The notes under the pieces were generated by a model, which was not told where the DNA came from, made no database searches, and was given only the letters and a program-made list of their open reading frames with translations. Of a DNA stretch of 64,000 nucleotides, positions 35,502-43,568 are shown piece by piece. A program made the translations under genes and the position numbers. Source of the stretch: Longimicrobiaceae bacterium (lineage in GTDB: Bacteria > Gemmatimonadota > Gemmatimonadetes > Longimicrobiales > Longimicrobiaceae). The stretch covers positions 44,737 to 108,736 of the forward strand of contig DASVBS010000076.1 in assembly GCA_036375715.1 (NCBI GenBank). Direction: 5' to 3'. Within the stretch, counting starts at the first letter, position 1. Each line of letters starts with the position of its first letter.

Positions 35502-36469
35502 GCCTCCTCCGCGGCGCTGGCAGAGTCGGCGCGCTCGCCTCGATCCCCGGCAGGGGGGACCGGCGCGGAGCCGAAGGTGACGTCCGCCGGCATCCCGATC
35601 TTCAGCCTACCCTGCGGATTGGGCACGCGGACCCGGACGGCGTAGACCAGATCGGCCCGCTCGTCCCGCGTCTGGATCGGCGTGGGCGTGAATTCCGCCG
35701 AGGGCGAGATCCAGGTGACCACGCCCCCTACTGGCATCAGCTCGCCACCTCCGGCGTCGACTCGCACGGTGGCGGGCTGCCCCACGCGTAGCTGCAGCAG
35801 CTGGTCGCCCGCCACGTAGGCACGCAGATCGAGGGTGTCGAGATCCGCGATCCGATAGAGCGGCTGGCCCGGCTGCACGACTTCGCCTTCCTCGACGTAG
35901 GTGGTGAGCACCGTCCCGCTGTGCGGATTGCGCACGACGCTGCGGGCGATCCGCTCCTCGATCTGGGCGACCCGGGCGGAAGCCGAGGCGGCCTCCAGAG
36001 CGACGCTCTCCTGCTGCGCGCGCAGCGCGTCGAACTCGGCCTGCAGCGTCCGCAGCTCTCTCTCTGCCTGGTCGAGCTGCACCGCGGTGGCGGCGGTCGC
36101 CGCGAACAGCCGCCGCGTACGCTCGTAGCTGCGACGCGCCACCTCCAGTTGCGCCTCGACGGCGCGCAGCCGCTGCGTGACCTCGACCTCGCGAAGGGTC
36201 GCGGCTTGGTGTTGGGCTTCGATCTGCCGCCGCTCGAGCGCGAGCTGGATCGTGTCGACCACCGCCGCGATGGATCCCGCGGCGATCCACATTCCTTCGT
36301 CCGGCACGAATCGCTCGAGCTGGCCCGCGCTCTCCGCCGAGACCACCACCTCGGTGGCTTCGAAGTTTCCGTACGCGTGGGGCTCCGGTGTCCGGCGGCA
36401 CGCGCCGACGACGCAGAGGGCAAGCAGCAGCGATGGTGCGATTGGCCTGCCCGACAAGTGGACGATCAT
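35498..36469 (-). CDS. HlyD/MFP-family periplasmic adaptor lipoprotein
   Basis: A 323-residue predicted lipoprotein (MIVHLSGRPIAPSLLLALCVVGAC). The first lipoyl half (ATEVVVSAESAGQLERFVPDEG) is followed by a long alpha-helical hairpin at about 75-185 rich in Glu, Arg, Ala and Gln, then the second half (RNPHSGTVLTTYVEEGEVVQPGQPLYRIADLD) and a beta-barrel domain. It links the inner-membrane ABC pump to the TolC-type channel. ATGA overlaps on both sides. A longer frame upstream is the antisense-like part of the TolC gene and was rejected. Confidence 0.94.
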
Positions 36470-37809
36470 GGGATCGGTTGACCGATGATGGTGAGGAGCC
36501 GCGCGCGGGCGTGTGCCAGACCGATCGAATGGTTGACCCGGTCTAGCCGCGCGCGGAGAAGGTCGGCCTCGTCCTCCAGCAACTCCGCTGAGGTCACGAC
36601 GGCTTCTTCGAAGCGGAGGCGGGTCTCCCGCAGGATCTGCTCGCTCAGCTCGACGATACGGTCGTCGCGGGTAAGGGCTGCCTCCAGCTGCTCGACCTCG
36701 GCGAGCTGCGCGATCACGGACTGCTCCAGCTCGCGCGTGAACGCCTCCGCCTCGGTTTTCAGGATCTCCTCCTGGAGCGCCAGCTCTCCGCGCTCGTTCC
36801 TGACCGTTCCGCGCTGCCACGGCGACCACTCCACCTCGATTCCCGCGAGCCAGTACTCCTCGGCGCGCGTGGAAAGAGGGTTGAGTCCCGGTCTGCCGTA
36901 GCCCGCGCGGCCGAAAGCCGACAGGCGGGGTCGGGCGCGCGCCGACAGAGCCTGTGCCCGTCGCTCCAGGACCTCCGCGGTCTGGCGGAAGCGCTCGTAC
37001 TCAGGGCGCGTCTGCAGAGACTTCCATTCCTGCGGGGCGGCGTTCTCCAGCGCCGCAAGAGAGGGCGGCTCGAGCCGGGTCGCGCTATCGATGGGAACCC
37101 CGGTGAGCTGCTCCAGCTGGTCGCGCGCTGCCTCCGCCCTCGCACGCAGCTGATCCCGCGCCTGCTCACGGCGCAGGAGCTCCCTCTGGAGATCGGCCTC
37201 CTCGCTGGGAAGCGCCGCCCCCTCCCTTCGGCGCGCCTCGACCACCTGCAGGTGCGCCTGGATTGCCGCGATCGCCGCATCCACCTCATCGGCTTGGGCT
37301 CCCAGCAACAGAGCCGCGAAGAAGGCCTCGCTCACCCGATCACGGATCGAGTAGAGCGAGGCGTCGACGCTGGCGCGGGCCTCTTGGCCGCGCGCGGTCT
37401 CGACCCGGCGACGCGCTGAAACGGACGGGTCGTACAGGCTCTGCCGCAGGGTGACCGCGGCCTCGTAGGAGTCGCGAGGGGGCACCGGGGGAGAGAAACC
37501 TCCGGGTAGATCGAACGGAATCGAGGGGACGACGGACTGGTGCTGACCACGGGCATACAGTCCGATCGCCGGCAGCCGATCGGCGTCGATCGTGCGCAGA
37601 CGCCTCTCCGTCTGCGCATCCACCAGCCCCGGCTGTGTGGAGCGCGGATCCTCCTGCAGGGCAGCCTCCAGGAGCTCCGCCAGCCGGACCGTGTCTGCAG
37701 GCGTGTTCGTCGCGCCGGTCGGTCCCGCCTGAGCGGCGCCACCTCCCGCCACAACAGCCGTCGCGAGCAAGCCAATGAAGGCTCCGCGAATCAGACGAGG
37801 GTAGCTCAT
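36466..37809 (-). CDS. TolC-family outer-membrane efflux protein
   Basis: A 447-residue protein with a signal peptide (FIGLLATAVVAGGGAAQA) and two outer-membrane efflux repeats rich in long helices: VRLAELLEAALQEDPRS and ETARGQEARASVDASLYSIRDRVSEAFFAALL in the first, and LQEEILKTEAEAFTRELEQSVIAQL in the second. It forms the outer-membrane exit duct of the tripartite pump. It is placed second in the operon, immediately after the repressor (ATGA overlap), so the whole pump is made as one unit. Confidence 0.93.
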   Translation of the reverse strand: MSYPRLIRGAFIGLLATAVVAGGGAAQAGPTGATNTPADTVRLAELLEAALQEDPRSTQPGLVDAQTERRLRTIDADRLPAIGLYARGQHQSVVPSIPFDLPGGFSPPVPPRDSYEAAVTLRQSLYDPSVSARRRVETARGQEARASVDASLYSIRDRVSEAFFAALLLGAQADEVDAAIAAIQAHLQVVEARRREGAALPSEEADLQRELLRREQARDQLRARAEAARDQLEQLTGVPIDSATRLEPPSLAALENAAPQEWKSLQTRPEYERFRQTAEVLERRAQALSARARPRLSAFGRAGYGRPGLNPLSTRAEEYWLAGIEVEWSPWQRGTVRNERGELALQEEILKTEAEAFTRELEQSVIAQLAEVEQLEAALTRDDRIVELSEQILRETRLRFEEAVVTSAELLEDEADLLRARLDRVNHSIGLAHARARLLTIIGQPIP

Positions 37810-38453
37810 GGCCGCAACGACCGGAGGATGAGGTCCGGAAGCTCCGCCCGCCTTTCATCCAGGATGCGGTCGAACGCATCGGGCTCGCCGGGCAGGACGA
37901 ACGGGAGGATGGGCAGGACGAGGAAAGGAGCGGCCACGAGACCCATCACATTGAGGAGAAATTGCTCGGGCGCGATGGGACGCAAGCGACCCGCCGCCGC
38001 CTCTTCGTCCAGCTGTCGCCGCAGCAGCTCGAGCACCTCGTGCGGATCTCGACCGCGGCCACCGGCGGCATTGGCCACCAGCGCCTGAAAGCGCTCCGGA
38101 TGATGGTGCAGCTCCGAGAGCACGTAGGCGGGCAGGTAGGGGGTCTTCCGCACCGTGTCGATGTAGATTTCCACCGCGCGCCGAACCTTCTGCTCCAGGG
38201 GCGCCGCGGACCCGAGGATCTCCGCCACGGCGGGCACCAGTCGCTTGGCCACCTCCAGAAAGACCGCCTCCGCCAGCCGCTCCTTCGAGCGGAAGTAGTA
38301 ATGAAGTAGCGCTTGGTTCACGCCCGCTTCCTCGGCGATCTCCTGCATGCGGGCGCCCGCGGTTCCGCGCCGCATGAACACGCGTCGCGCCGCGTCGAGG
38401 ATCCTCCGCTCCGTACCGCTGTCATCCGTCCGTCCCACTTCCGCCTTCGCCAT
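37806..38453 (-). CDS. TetR/AcrR-family repressor of the efflux operon
   Basis: A 215-residue regulator with an N-terminal TetR helix-turn-helix (RILDAARRVFMRRGTAGARMQEIAEEAGVNQALLHYYFRSKERL) at about residues 15-58 and a helical ligand-binding domain with a TetR_C-type PAVAEILG, YLPAYVLSELHHHP region. The ATG at 38453 with AGGG upstream is preferred to the TTG at 38471. It is the first gene of the operon, so autoregulation and pump control are expected, with a perfect inverted repeat 32 bases upstream as the likely operator. The inducer is unknown. Confidence 0.93.
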   Translation of the reverse strand: MAKAEVGRTDDSGTERRILDAARRVFMRRGTAGARMQEIAEEAGVNQALLHYYFRSKERLAEAVFLEVAKRLVPAVAEILGSAAPLEQKVRRAVEIYIDTVRKTPYLPAYVLSELHHHPERFQALVANAAGGRGRDPHEVLELLRRQLDEEAAAGRLRPIAPEQFLLNVMGLVAAPFLVLPILPFVLPGEPDAFDRILDERRAELPDLILRSLRP

Positions 38454-38484
38454 TTGACGCCCTGCCGTCAATGACTGAAACCCG

Positions 38485-38501
38485 GATCAAGCACCTTGAT
38501 C
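38485..38501. promoter_or_regulatory. Probable TetR operator
   Basis: A perfect 7-3-7 inverted repeat, GATCAAGCACCTTGATC, just upstream of the TetR gene and downstream of a possible -10 box. Size and position fit a TetR-family operator. Binding is inferred. Confidence 0.6.
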
Positions 38502-38511
38502 GTAGGCTTTA

Positions 38512-38537
38512 ATCATATGGTTCAACTATTTGACCAA
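38512..38537 (-). promoter_or_regulatory. Possible promoter of the efflux operon
   Basis: On the minus strand, TATGAT (38512-38517) is a good -10 box. TTGGTC lies only 14 bases upstream, so the -35 match is weak. The patch is much richer in A and T than its surroundings and also holds a second, imperfect inverted repeat (TGGTTCAA with TTTGACCA, about 38518-38536). Confidence 0.45.
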
Positions 38538-38609
38538 GTATAGGCATCGTAGTGCAAGAACGCAAGAGCGACCCTCACCGATCAGGGAAGGGCCGCTCCT
38601 TCACCGGGA

Positions 38610-38691
38610 TGCCTGGGGCGGGATTCGAACCCGCACGGCTCTCGCCGGACCTTTTTAAGAGGTCTGTGTCTACCGCTTCCACCACCCAGGC
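38610..38691 (-). tRNA. tRNA-Leu (anticodon UAA)
   Basis: Acceptor arms GCCTGGG and CCCAGGC pair fully. The anticodon stem GACCT/AGGTC holds the loop CTTAAAA, giving anticodon TAA. There is a long variable arm (CGGCGAGAGCCG) as expected for a class II tRNA, and the T arm contains GGTTCGAATCC. The discriminator is A and CCA is not encoded, so it must be added after transcription. Confidence 0.96.
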
Positions 38692-38748
38692 GAGGTCCGG
38701 AAGATCTGATGTCTTGCTAACCGCTAGCCGGTGGCAATCGGTAACCGG

Positions 38749-39432
38749 TCACCGCCTGTTGCGTTCCACCGGCGACGCTGCCGCTCGCAGCCGGGCAATG
38801 TTGTGGCCGATATCGCCCCCGTCTCCGAAGATGGCCGAGCCGGCGACGGCCACCGTGGCGCCCGCCGCCACCACCTCCGCCACCGTCTCGCTCCGGATTC
38901 CTCCGTCCACCTCGAGCTCGACACCAGCCTGGCCACGTCGGCCCAACAGCTCCGCCATGCGCGCCACCTTCTCCCCGCTCCGCGGGATGAAATCCTGGCC
39001 CCCGAAGCCCGGGTCGACGGTCATCACCAGCACGAGATCGAGGTCCCCGGCAATCTCTGTCAAGGTCTCCACTGGAGTGGCAGGATTGAGGGCCACTCCT
39101 GCGCGCACGCCGAGTTGGTGAATACGATGCACCGTCCGGTGCAGGTGCGGAAGCGCCTCGACGTGTACGGTGAGCGAATCGGCGCCGGCGTCGACGAACG
39201 CCTGCAGGTGCTCGTCCGGATTTTCGACCATGAGGTGCACGTCGATCGGCAGCCGGGTCACGCTACGGATCGCGGCGGTCACCGCCGGCCCCACCGTCAG
39301 ATTGGGGACGAAGTGGCCGTCCATGACGTCGACATGGATCCAGTCGGCCCCTGCCTGCTCGGCGGCACGGACCTGTTCCCCGAGGCGGGTGAAGTCCGCC
39401 GAGAGGATCGAGGGAGCGATCTTCAGGGGCAT
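38749..39432 (-). CDS. rpe: Ribulose-phosphate 3-epimerase
   Basis: A 227-residue TIM barrel interconverting ribulose 5-phosphate and xylulose 5-phosphate in the pentose phosphate pathway. Family motifs are complete: KIAPSILSADFTRLG, HVDVMDGHFVPNLT, DVHLMVENPDEHL, VMTVDPGFGGQDFI and ELEVDGGI, including the two histidines and two aspartates of the metal and catalytic site. The ATG lies one base after the rpiA stop (TGACATG), so translation is coupled. The start MPLKIAPS is the family start; the 64-residue longer frame was dropped. Confidence 0.97.
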   Translation of the reverse strand: MPLKIAPSILSADFTRLGEQVRAAEQAGADWIHVDVMDGHFVPNLTVGPAVTAAIRSVTRLPIDVHLMVENPDEHLQAFVDAGADSLTVHVEALPHLHRTVHRIHQLGVRAGVALNPATPVETLTEIAGDLDLVLVMTVDPGFGGQDFIPRSGEKVARMAELLGRRGQAGVELEVDGGIRSETVAEVVAAGATVAVAGSAIFGDGGDIGHNIARLRAAASPVERNRR

Positions 39433-39433
39433 G

Positions 39434-40138
39434 TCAGACGGAGGCGCCAGCCCGGGAAAGGACGCGTATCTCGTCGTTGGAGGCGACCACCACGTGATCG
39501 GCCAGGCCCACGAAGAGCCCGTTCTCGACGATCCCCGGGCGATTGTTGAGCTCCCGCTCGAGCGCGGCCGCATCGTCGATGCCGTCGGGGAACCGGCAGT
39601 CCAGAATGTAGTTTCCCCCGTCACTCACAAAGGGCACGCCGTTCGCAGTCCGACGCAGCTCGGGAATGGCCCCGAGGGACCGTAGGAAATCCGGCTGGAT
39701 CGCGGCTCCGAACGGGTCAACCTCCACGGGCAGCGGCATCCGCGTACCCAACTTCGCCACTTCCTTCGAGGCGTCGGCAATGATAACCCTCAGGCGGGAC
39801 GCGGCCGCGACGATCTTCTCCCGCAGCAGCGCGCCGCCCCGCCCTTTGATGAGGTCGAGCCGCTGATCCACCTCGTCAGCACCGTCAATGGTGACGTCCA
39901 GGACTGGCTCCTCATCCAGAGAAACGAGGGGAATTCCGAGCTGACGCGCCACTTCCTCCGTCTGCCGCGACGTGGGGACGCAGCGAATGCCCAGCCAACG
40001 CCCTTCCCTACGGCCTTCGGCGATGACGTCGAGAAGGTGTCGCACCGTGGAGCCGGTACCGAGCCCGACCACCGCATCTTCTCCGATCCAGCGCGCCCCG
40101 TGAATCGCGGCCCTGCGCTTCTGCTGCTCCTCGTCCAC
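39434..40138 (-). CDS. rpiA: Ribose-5-phosphate isomerase A
   Basis: A 234-residue cytoplasmic enzyme converting ribose 5-phosphate to ribulose 5-phosphate. GLGTGSTVRHLLD, TIDGADEVD, KGRGGALLREKIVAAAS and LPVEVDPFG cover the phosphate-binding and catalytic loops (Asp, Glu and Lys). GTG start with GGGAG eight bases upstream. It forms a two-gene operon with rpe, which uses its product. Confidence 0.97.
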   Translation of the reverse strand: MDEEQQKRRAAIHGARWIGEDAVVGLGTGSTVRHLLDVIAEGRREGRWLGIRCVPTSRQTEEVARQLGIPLVSLDEEPVLDVTIDGADEVDQRLDLIKGRGGALLREKIVAAASRLRVIIADASKEVAKLGTRMPLPVEVDPFGAAIQPDFLRSLGAIPELRRTANGVPFVSDGGNYILDCRFPDGIDDAAALERELNNRPGIVENGLFVGLADHVVVASNDEIRVLSRAGASV

Positions 40139-40250
40139 CTAGGGTCTCCCGGCTCCGGTTCAATGTGAGCGGGAAAGATAGGAAGATCGACGCCCCGGCG
40201 CGAGGCAGACTGGGAGCCAGTGCCCGCCGGTCCGCCGCGGAAACCAGCAC

Positions 40251-40280
40251 GAAAAAAAGGGGCGCCCCGAAGGGCGCCCC
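40251..40280 (-). terminator. Rho-independent terminator of the outer-membrane protein gene
   Basis: A nine-base GC stem (40259-40267 with 40272-40280), loop CGAA, then seven consecutive U on the minus-strand transcript. A textbook terminator 29 bases past the stop codon. Confidence 0.9.
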
Positions 40281-40309
40281 CGCCTGCATTCCTGCTTTCG
40301 CAGCTTCGA

Positions 40310-41446
40310 TCAGCCGCGCGGCCGGAGCACAGCGCGCTGCTCGTACGGCTGGAATTCGCAGCCCGGACGGACCGGGACGTAGATCACGCGGTACGGCGCC
40401 TCGGCCGAGGCCTCACCGAAGACGGTGATGCCGTTGACCGTGCCCGCGGCCGTCAGCTGCGAGGGGCTGACCATGCGCGTCACGCCGTACTTCACGTACT
40501 GCTGATCGTTGTAGGTCACCGAGTCGCTCTGGATGAACCAGGATTCGTTCGCCGCATAGTTCGGAGCCGATGTCGGATACGCGGTCGCGAACGGCTGCCC
40601 GTTCACCGTGGTGTCACCCGTCGCCGGATTGAACGTCGCGGTCACCTCAGACAGCGCGCCATTCTGCACTACGCACACCGAGATCTGCCGGGTGGCAGGG
40701 GGCGGCGGAGGCGGCGGCGGCGGCGGAGGCGGCGGCGGAGGAGGAAGGACGATCTCCTCCGGAGCACCACCGAAAGCGAACTTCAGGCCCAGCGTACCCC
40801 GCGGGGTGAAGGTGAACTTGTCCTCGGCAGCGCCGCTGTCACCCACATGCGCGGGCGAGTCATACCCGTGAACGGCCACCTCCGAGAAGATCCCGATCGA
40901 GTTCGACAGGCTGACCCAGTCCCAACCGATACCGACGTTCCCCTGACCGACAGTCGAATAACCCGGATTGTGCGAAACGCAGGTATCCTCGTAGCCCTCG
41001 ACGCAGGTGATCTGATCCTCGTCGCCACCCGCCACGTTCGCCCAGGCGGCACCACCGCCGAGGAACAGATACATCGAGGACAGCATCCGGCTGGTGCTGT
41101 TCAGGAACGGCCGGAAGGCCAGGTTCAGATCAGCCAGATAATTGTTTACCGGATAGTCGGACTCGCTCGCAGACTCGTCGTCGGCCTCGGGCAGCCCGGT
41201 CGGGAAATACCCACCGTGCAGCCGAACGCCGATCGCCGGAGTCGCCCAGAAAGTCGCCTGGGCGCCGAAGATCGGGCCGAAGCCGGTCTTGAACCCCTCA
41301 TCTCGGATCTCGAACCAATCGCTCGTGTACTGAATACCTCCGTACAGTCCGAGATCAAACACGGACGGTGTCTGCGCACTTCCGTCACTACCCGTCCCCG
41401 CCACCAAAAACATCACAGTAGCGGCGGATGCCAGTAATCGTTTCAT
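40310..41446 (-). CDS. Outer-membrane beta-barrel protein with a 16-proline linker
   Basis: A 378-residue protein with a signal peptide (MKRLLASAATVMFLVAGTGSDGSAQ). Residues to about 235 look like a small porin-type barrel (GLYGGIQYTSDWFEIRD, GTLGLKFAFGG). An uninterrupted run of 16 prolines follows (codons at 40697-40744), then a separate C-terminal domain of about 125 residues (ISVCVVQNGALSEVTATF onward) in the place where OmpA proteins carry their peptidoglycan-binding domain, but without OmpA motifs. GGAGG precedes the ATG and a strong terminator follows. It is probably a structural or surface protein; exact role unknown. Confidence 0.85.
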   Translation of the reverse strand: MKRLLASAATVMFLVAGTGSDGSAQTPSVFDLGLYGGIQYTSDWFEIRDEGFKTGFGPIFGAQATFWATPAIGVRLHGGYFPTGLPEADDESASESDYPVNNYLADLNLAFRPFLNSTSRMLSSMYLFLGGGAAWANVAGGDEDQITCVEGYEDTCVSHNPGYSTVGQGNVGIGWDWVSLSNSIGIFSEVAVHGYDSPAHVGDSGAAEDKFTFTPRGTLGLKFAFGGAPEEIVLPPPPPPPPPPPPPPPPATRQISVCVVQNGALSEVTATFNPATGDTTVNGQPFATAYPTSAPNYAANESWFIQSDSVTYNDQQYVKYGVTRMVSPSQLTAAGTVNGITVFGEASAEAPYRVIYVPVRPGCEFQPYEQRAVLRPRG

Positions 41447-42199
41447 CGATTCCCCTCCGTACGAGGTGGTAGTTTACCGCCTCCCCCCAATGGAAGACGA
41501 ACACCAACGCGGCCCGCCTTCAGTCAAGAAAAATGCCAGGCCGTCCCACGGGTCCTACTCACAAGGGATGCAACGGCTTATCACCTCCCTTCCACTCGCG
41601 GTGCACGACCCGGGACGGTTCCGCCAACCGCACCACCCCCGCGGGGATCATTCGGCGTGCGGTCTCGGACCCGCCTCCTACAAACCCCCGAGCCCTTGCG
41701 CAGGGGACCCAACCCCCGCGCCGGGGCGCACTTATCATACCAAATGACGAGAGCGCCGCGGCGCTCGCGCGCCGTTCGGCACTCCCCACTACATTACTCG
41801 AATTGAATTCGTTTGTGTACGCAATGTACGGTCCCGCCCAACCCCGGCCGAGCTCCGCAGGAGCCGACCCACCCCTGGCGATTCCATCGCCTTCCGCAAC
41901 GGCGGCAGAGACAGGTAGCCAACCTGTCCGCTCGACGTTCGTCGGACCAGTCACCCGCACCGCCGTGGCCGCTTCCTCCTCACACCGCCCGACCAATGGC
42001 CACGTCCGCACGTCACCTACCCCGGCCCAGGTGCTTCCCCTCATCCTCCTCCTTAATCCAATCGGGCGATCCCCTGCGGGAGAACGCCCATGGACACGGT
42101 ATGCTTACAAATCGCGCTGGTACACGCAGGAAAAATGCCGTATAGACTTCCTGCCAGCCGAACCTGCTCGCAACCGATGCCTTTTATCCTGAACCGCCA
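41447..42199. other. Gene-poor region (753 bases)
   Basis: No frame with a credible protein on either strand; the open frames are Pro, Arg and Ser-rich by-products of composition. It must hold the promoter of the outer-membrane protein gene. I looked for RNase P RNA, tmRNA and SRP RNA consensus blocks on both strands and found none. CGAATT and AATTCG form a short inverted repeat at 41799-41811 inside an A/T-rich patch. Confidence 0.5.
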
Positions 42200-42886
42200 T
42201 CATTGTTCCGGAAGCGGGGTAATCCGGAGCGTACTCACGTCGATCCGGGGAAGCTCCTCCTGCTCCTCGCCTCCGGGCAGCGGCGGCAGCACCTGCTCGG
42301 CAATGATGCTCAACGCCCGATTGTATATGACGTCCGCCACGCCTTCGGGAAGCATCATCGTCTCCAAATACAACTCGATCGACTCGGAGACGGAAAGCTC
42401 GCTGGACAGCGCGCGCGCGAATGTGAGACTGTTGTGTACGTGGGTCTGGAGGATCCCATCCTCCGTCCGGGCGGCCGCGAGATTGATCCGTTCTCGCAAT
42501 TCGTCCTGTACACGTCCACGCACGCGCCGACGAAGCCGTGCGAGCAGCGCATCCGAACGCCCCGAGCGACCCTCGCCGCGATCTTCCTCTTCGGGCTCCC
42601 GCTCGGCGCTTACCGCCGAGTCGGCGAGCGTCGCCCCGCCGACACTCCCTCTCCGCCCCAACTCCGCCAGCGCCCGACTACCTACATTCCGAGCCTGTTC
42701 CGGAGTCAGCCGCAGGATGCGTACGTAGATATCGAGCGCATCATCGAACGGCATCCGATCGGCCACGAGATCGACCAGGGCGAGCACGTGTCGAACGTGC
42801 GTCGAGAGGAGGCGCTCCTGGCAGACAGCGGTCGTGAGATCGACCTGCCGCTGCAACGACCGCGACATACCTTTGATGAGGGCCAC
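42200..42886 (-). CDS. Unknown cytoplasmic protein built from two duplicated helical domains
   Basis: A 228-residue protein with no signal peptide. Residues 15-77 and 134-196 align without gaps at an offset of 119: L27/L146, T29/T148, H30/H149, V31/V150, L35/L154, Y54/Y173, L60/L179 and R71-A72-L73 with R190-A191-L192. Each repeat is predicted helical. They are joined by a charged linker (about 78-133) rich in Glu and Arg. I do not recognise the family. It lies 184 bases downstream of secG, with that gene's terminator in between, so it is probably transcribed on its own. Confidence 0.8.
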   Translation of the reverse strand: MALIKGMSRSLQRQVDLTTAVCQERLLSTHVRHVLALVDLVADRMPFDDALDIYVRILRLTPEQARNVGSRALAELGRRGSVGGATLADSAVSAEREPEEEDRGEGRSGRSDALLARLRRRVRGRVQDELRERINLAAARTEDGILQTHVHNSLTFARALSSELSVSESIELYLETMMLPEGVADVIYNRALSIIAEQVLPPLPGGEEQEELPRIDVSTLRITPLPEQ

Positions 42887-43006
42887 TGGCGCGTCCTTCC
42901 CGGCGATCCGGGGCGTGAAAGCGAGAGCATCTTACCGCATTAGCGGCCCTTGTCAATGTTTGGGGCCGACCTCGCGAGGCGCAAAATCCATTCCGATTGC
43001 CCCCTC

Positions 43007-43040
43007 AAAAAAAGGCGCCCCACAGAGTTGCAAGGCGCCT
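43007..43040 (-). terminator. Rho-independent terminator of secG
   Basis: A seven-base stem (AGGCGCC with GGCGCCT), a 14-base loop and seven U on the minus-strand transcript, 31 bases past the secG stop. Confidence 0.85.
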
Positions 43041-43070
43041 GCTCTGGCCGATCCTAACCGGAAGCGTCGC

Positions 43071-43502
43071 TTACTGCTCGCCCTCGAGGGCACCCGACCC
43101 ACTCGGGGCGCCGCCGCCGCTCTCATCACTCGACGCCCCTTCGGAAGCGCCCGCCTCGCCCCCGGCCTCGCCAGAGGGCTGCAGCGGCGCGACCTCCGAC
43201 GTCGTCGGAACGGTGGGCGATGAGGCCGGGGGCTGCAGCCCCTCCCGCAGGATCGAGCTCGAATGGGTGGACCCTCCCGACATCAGCGAGAGCACAAAGC
43301 AGAGGACCAGGAAGATCCCCCCTGTCCACCACGTAGCTTTCGTCAGCAGCGTGGTCGCCTGACGGCTGCCAAAAATGGAATCCGTCCCGGCTCCCGCCGC
43401 CCCCATTGCGGCCAGGCCTCCGCCCTTACCGGCCTGCAGGAGCACGACCGTGGCCAGCAGGAACGCGTCCAGGACCAGCAGCGTCAGCAGCAGATAGTAC
43501 AC
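43071..43502 (-). CDS. secG: Preprotein translocase subunit SecG
   Basis: A 143-residue inner-membrane protein with two membrane segments (LLLTLLVLDAFLLATVVLLQ and the stretch before SLMSGGS). The conserved stretch between them includes AGKGGGLAAMG and SIFGSRQATTLLTKATWW. The C-terminal tail of about 65 residues is rich in Ser, Gly, Glu and Pro and longer than in E. coli. It assists SecYE in protein export. GTG start with AGAGG upstream. It closes the gap-pgk-tpiA-secG run, an arrangement common in several phyla. Confidence 0.95.
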   Translation of the reverse strand: MYYLLLTLLVLDAFLLATVVLLQAGKGGGLAAMGAAGAGTDSIFGSRQATTLLTKATWWTGGIFLVLCFVLSLMSGGSTHSSSILREGLQPPASSPTVPTTSEVAPLQPSGEAGGEAGASEGASSDESGGGAPSGSGALEGEQ

Positions 43503-43568
43503 AGAACCTCTTCGCCTCGAGTGATACCGACGGTAAGCTGTCTACTGTAATGGGGGCCGCCGGGACGG

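Noticed and set aside
38693..38748. Repetitive GGTAACCGGT-like sequence downstream of rpe
   Set aside because: The repeats are short and imperfect, with stems of about five bases only. Not enough to call a repeat element or terminator.
40697..40744. Short tandem repeat resembling a repeat array
   Set aside because: It is the codon run for 16 prolines inside a protein gene, not a CRISPR array or an independent repeat element.
41447..42199. RNase P RNA, tmRNA or SRP RNA in the gene-poor region
   Set aside because: The conserved blocks of these RNAs were not found on either strand.
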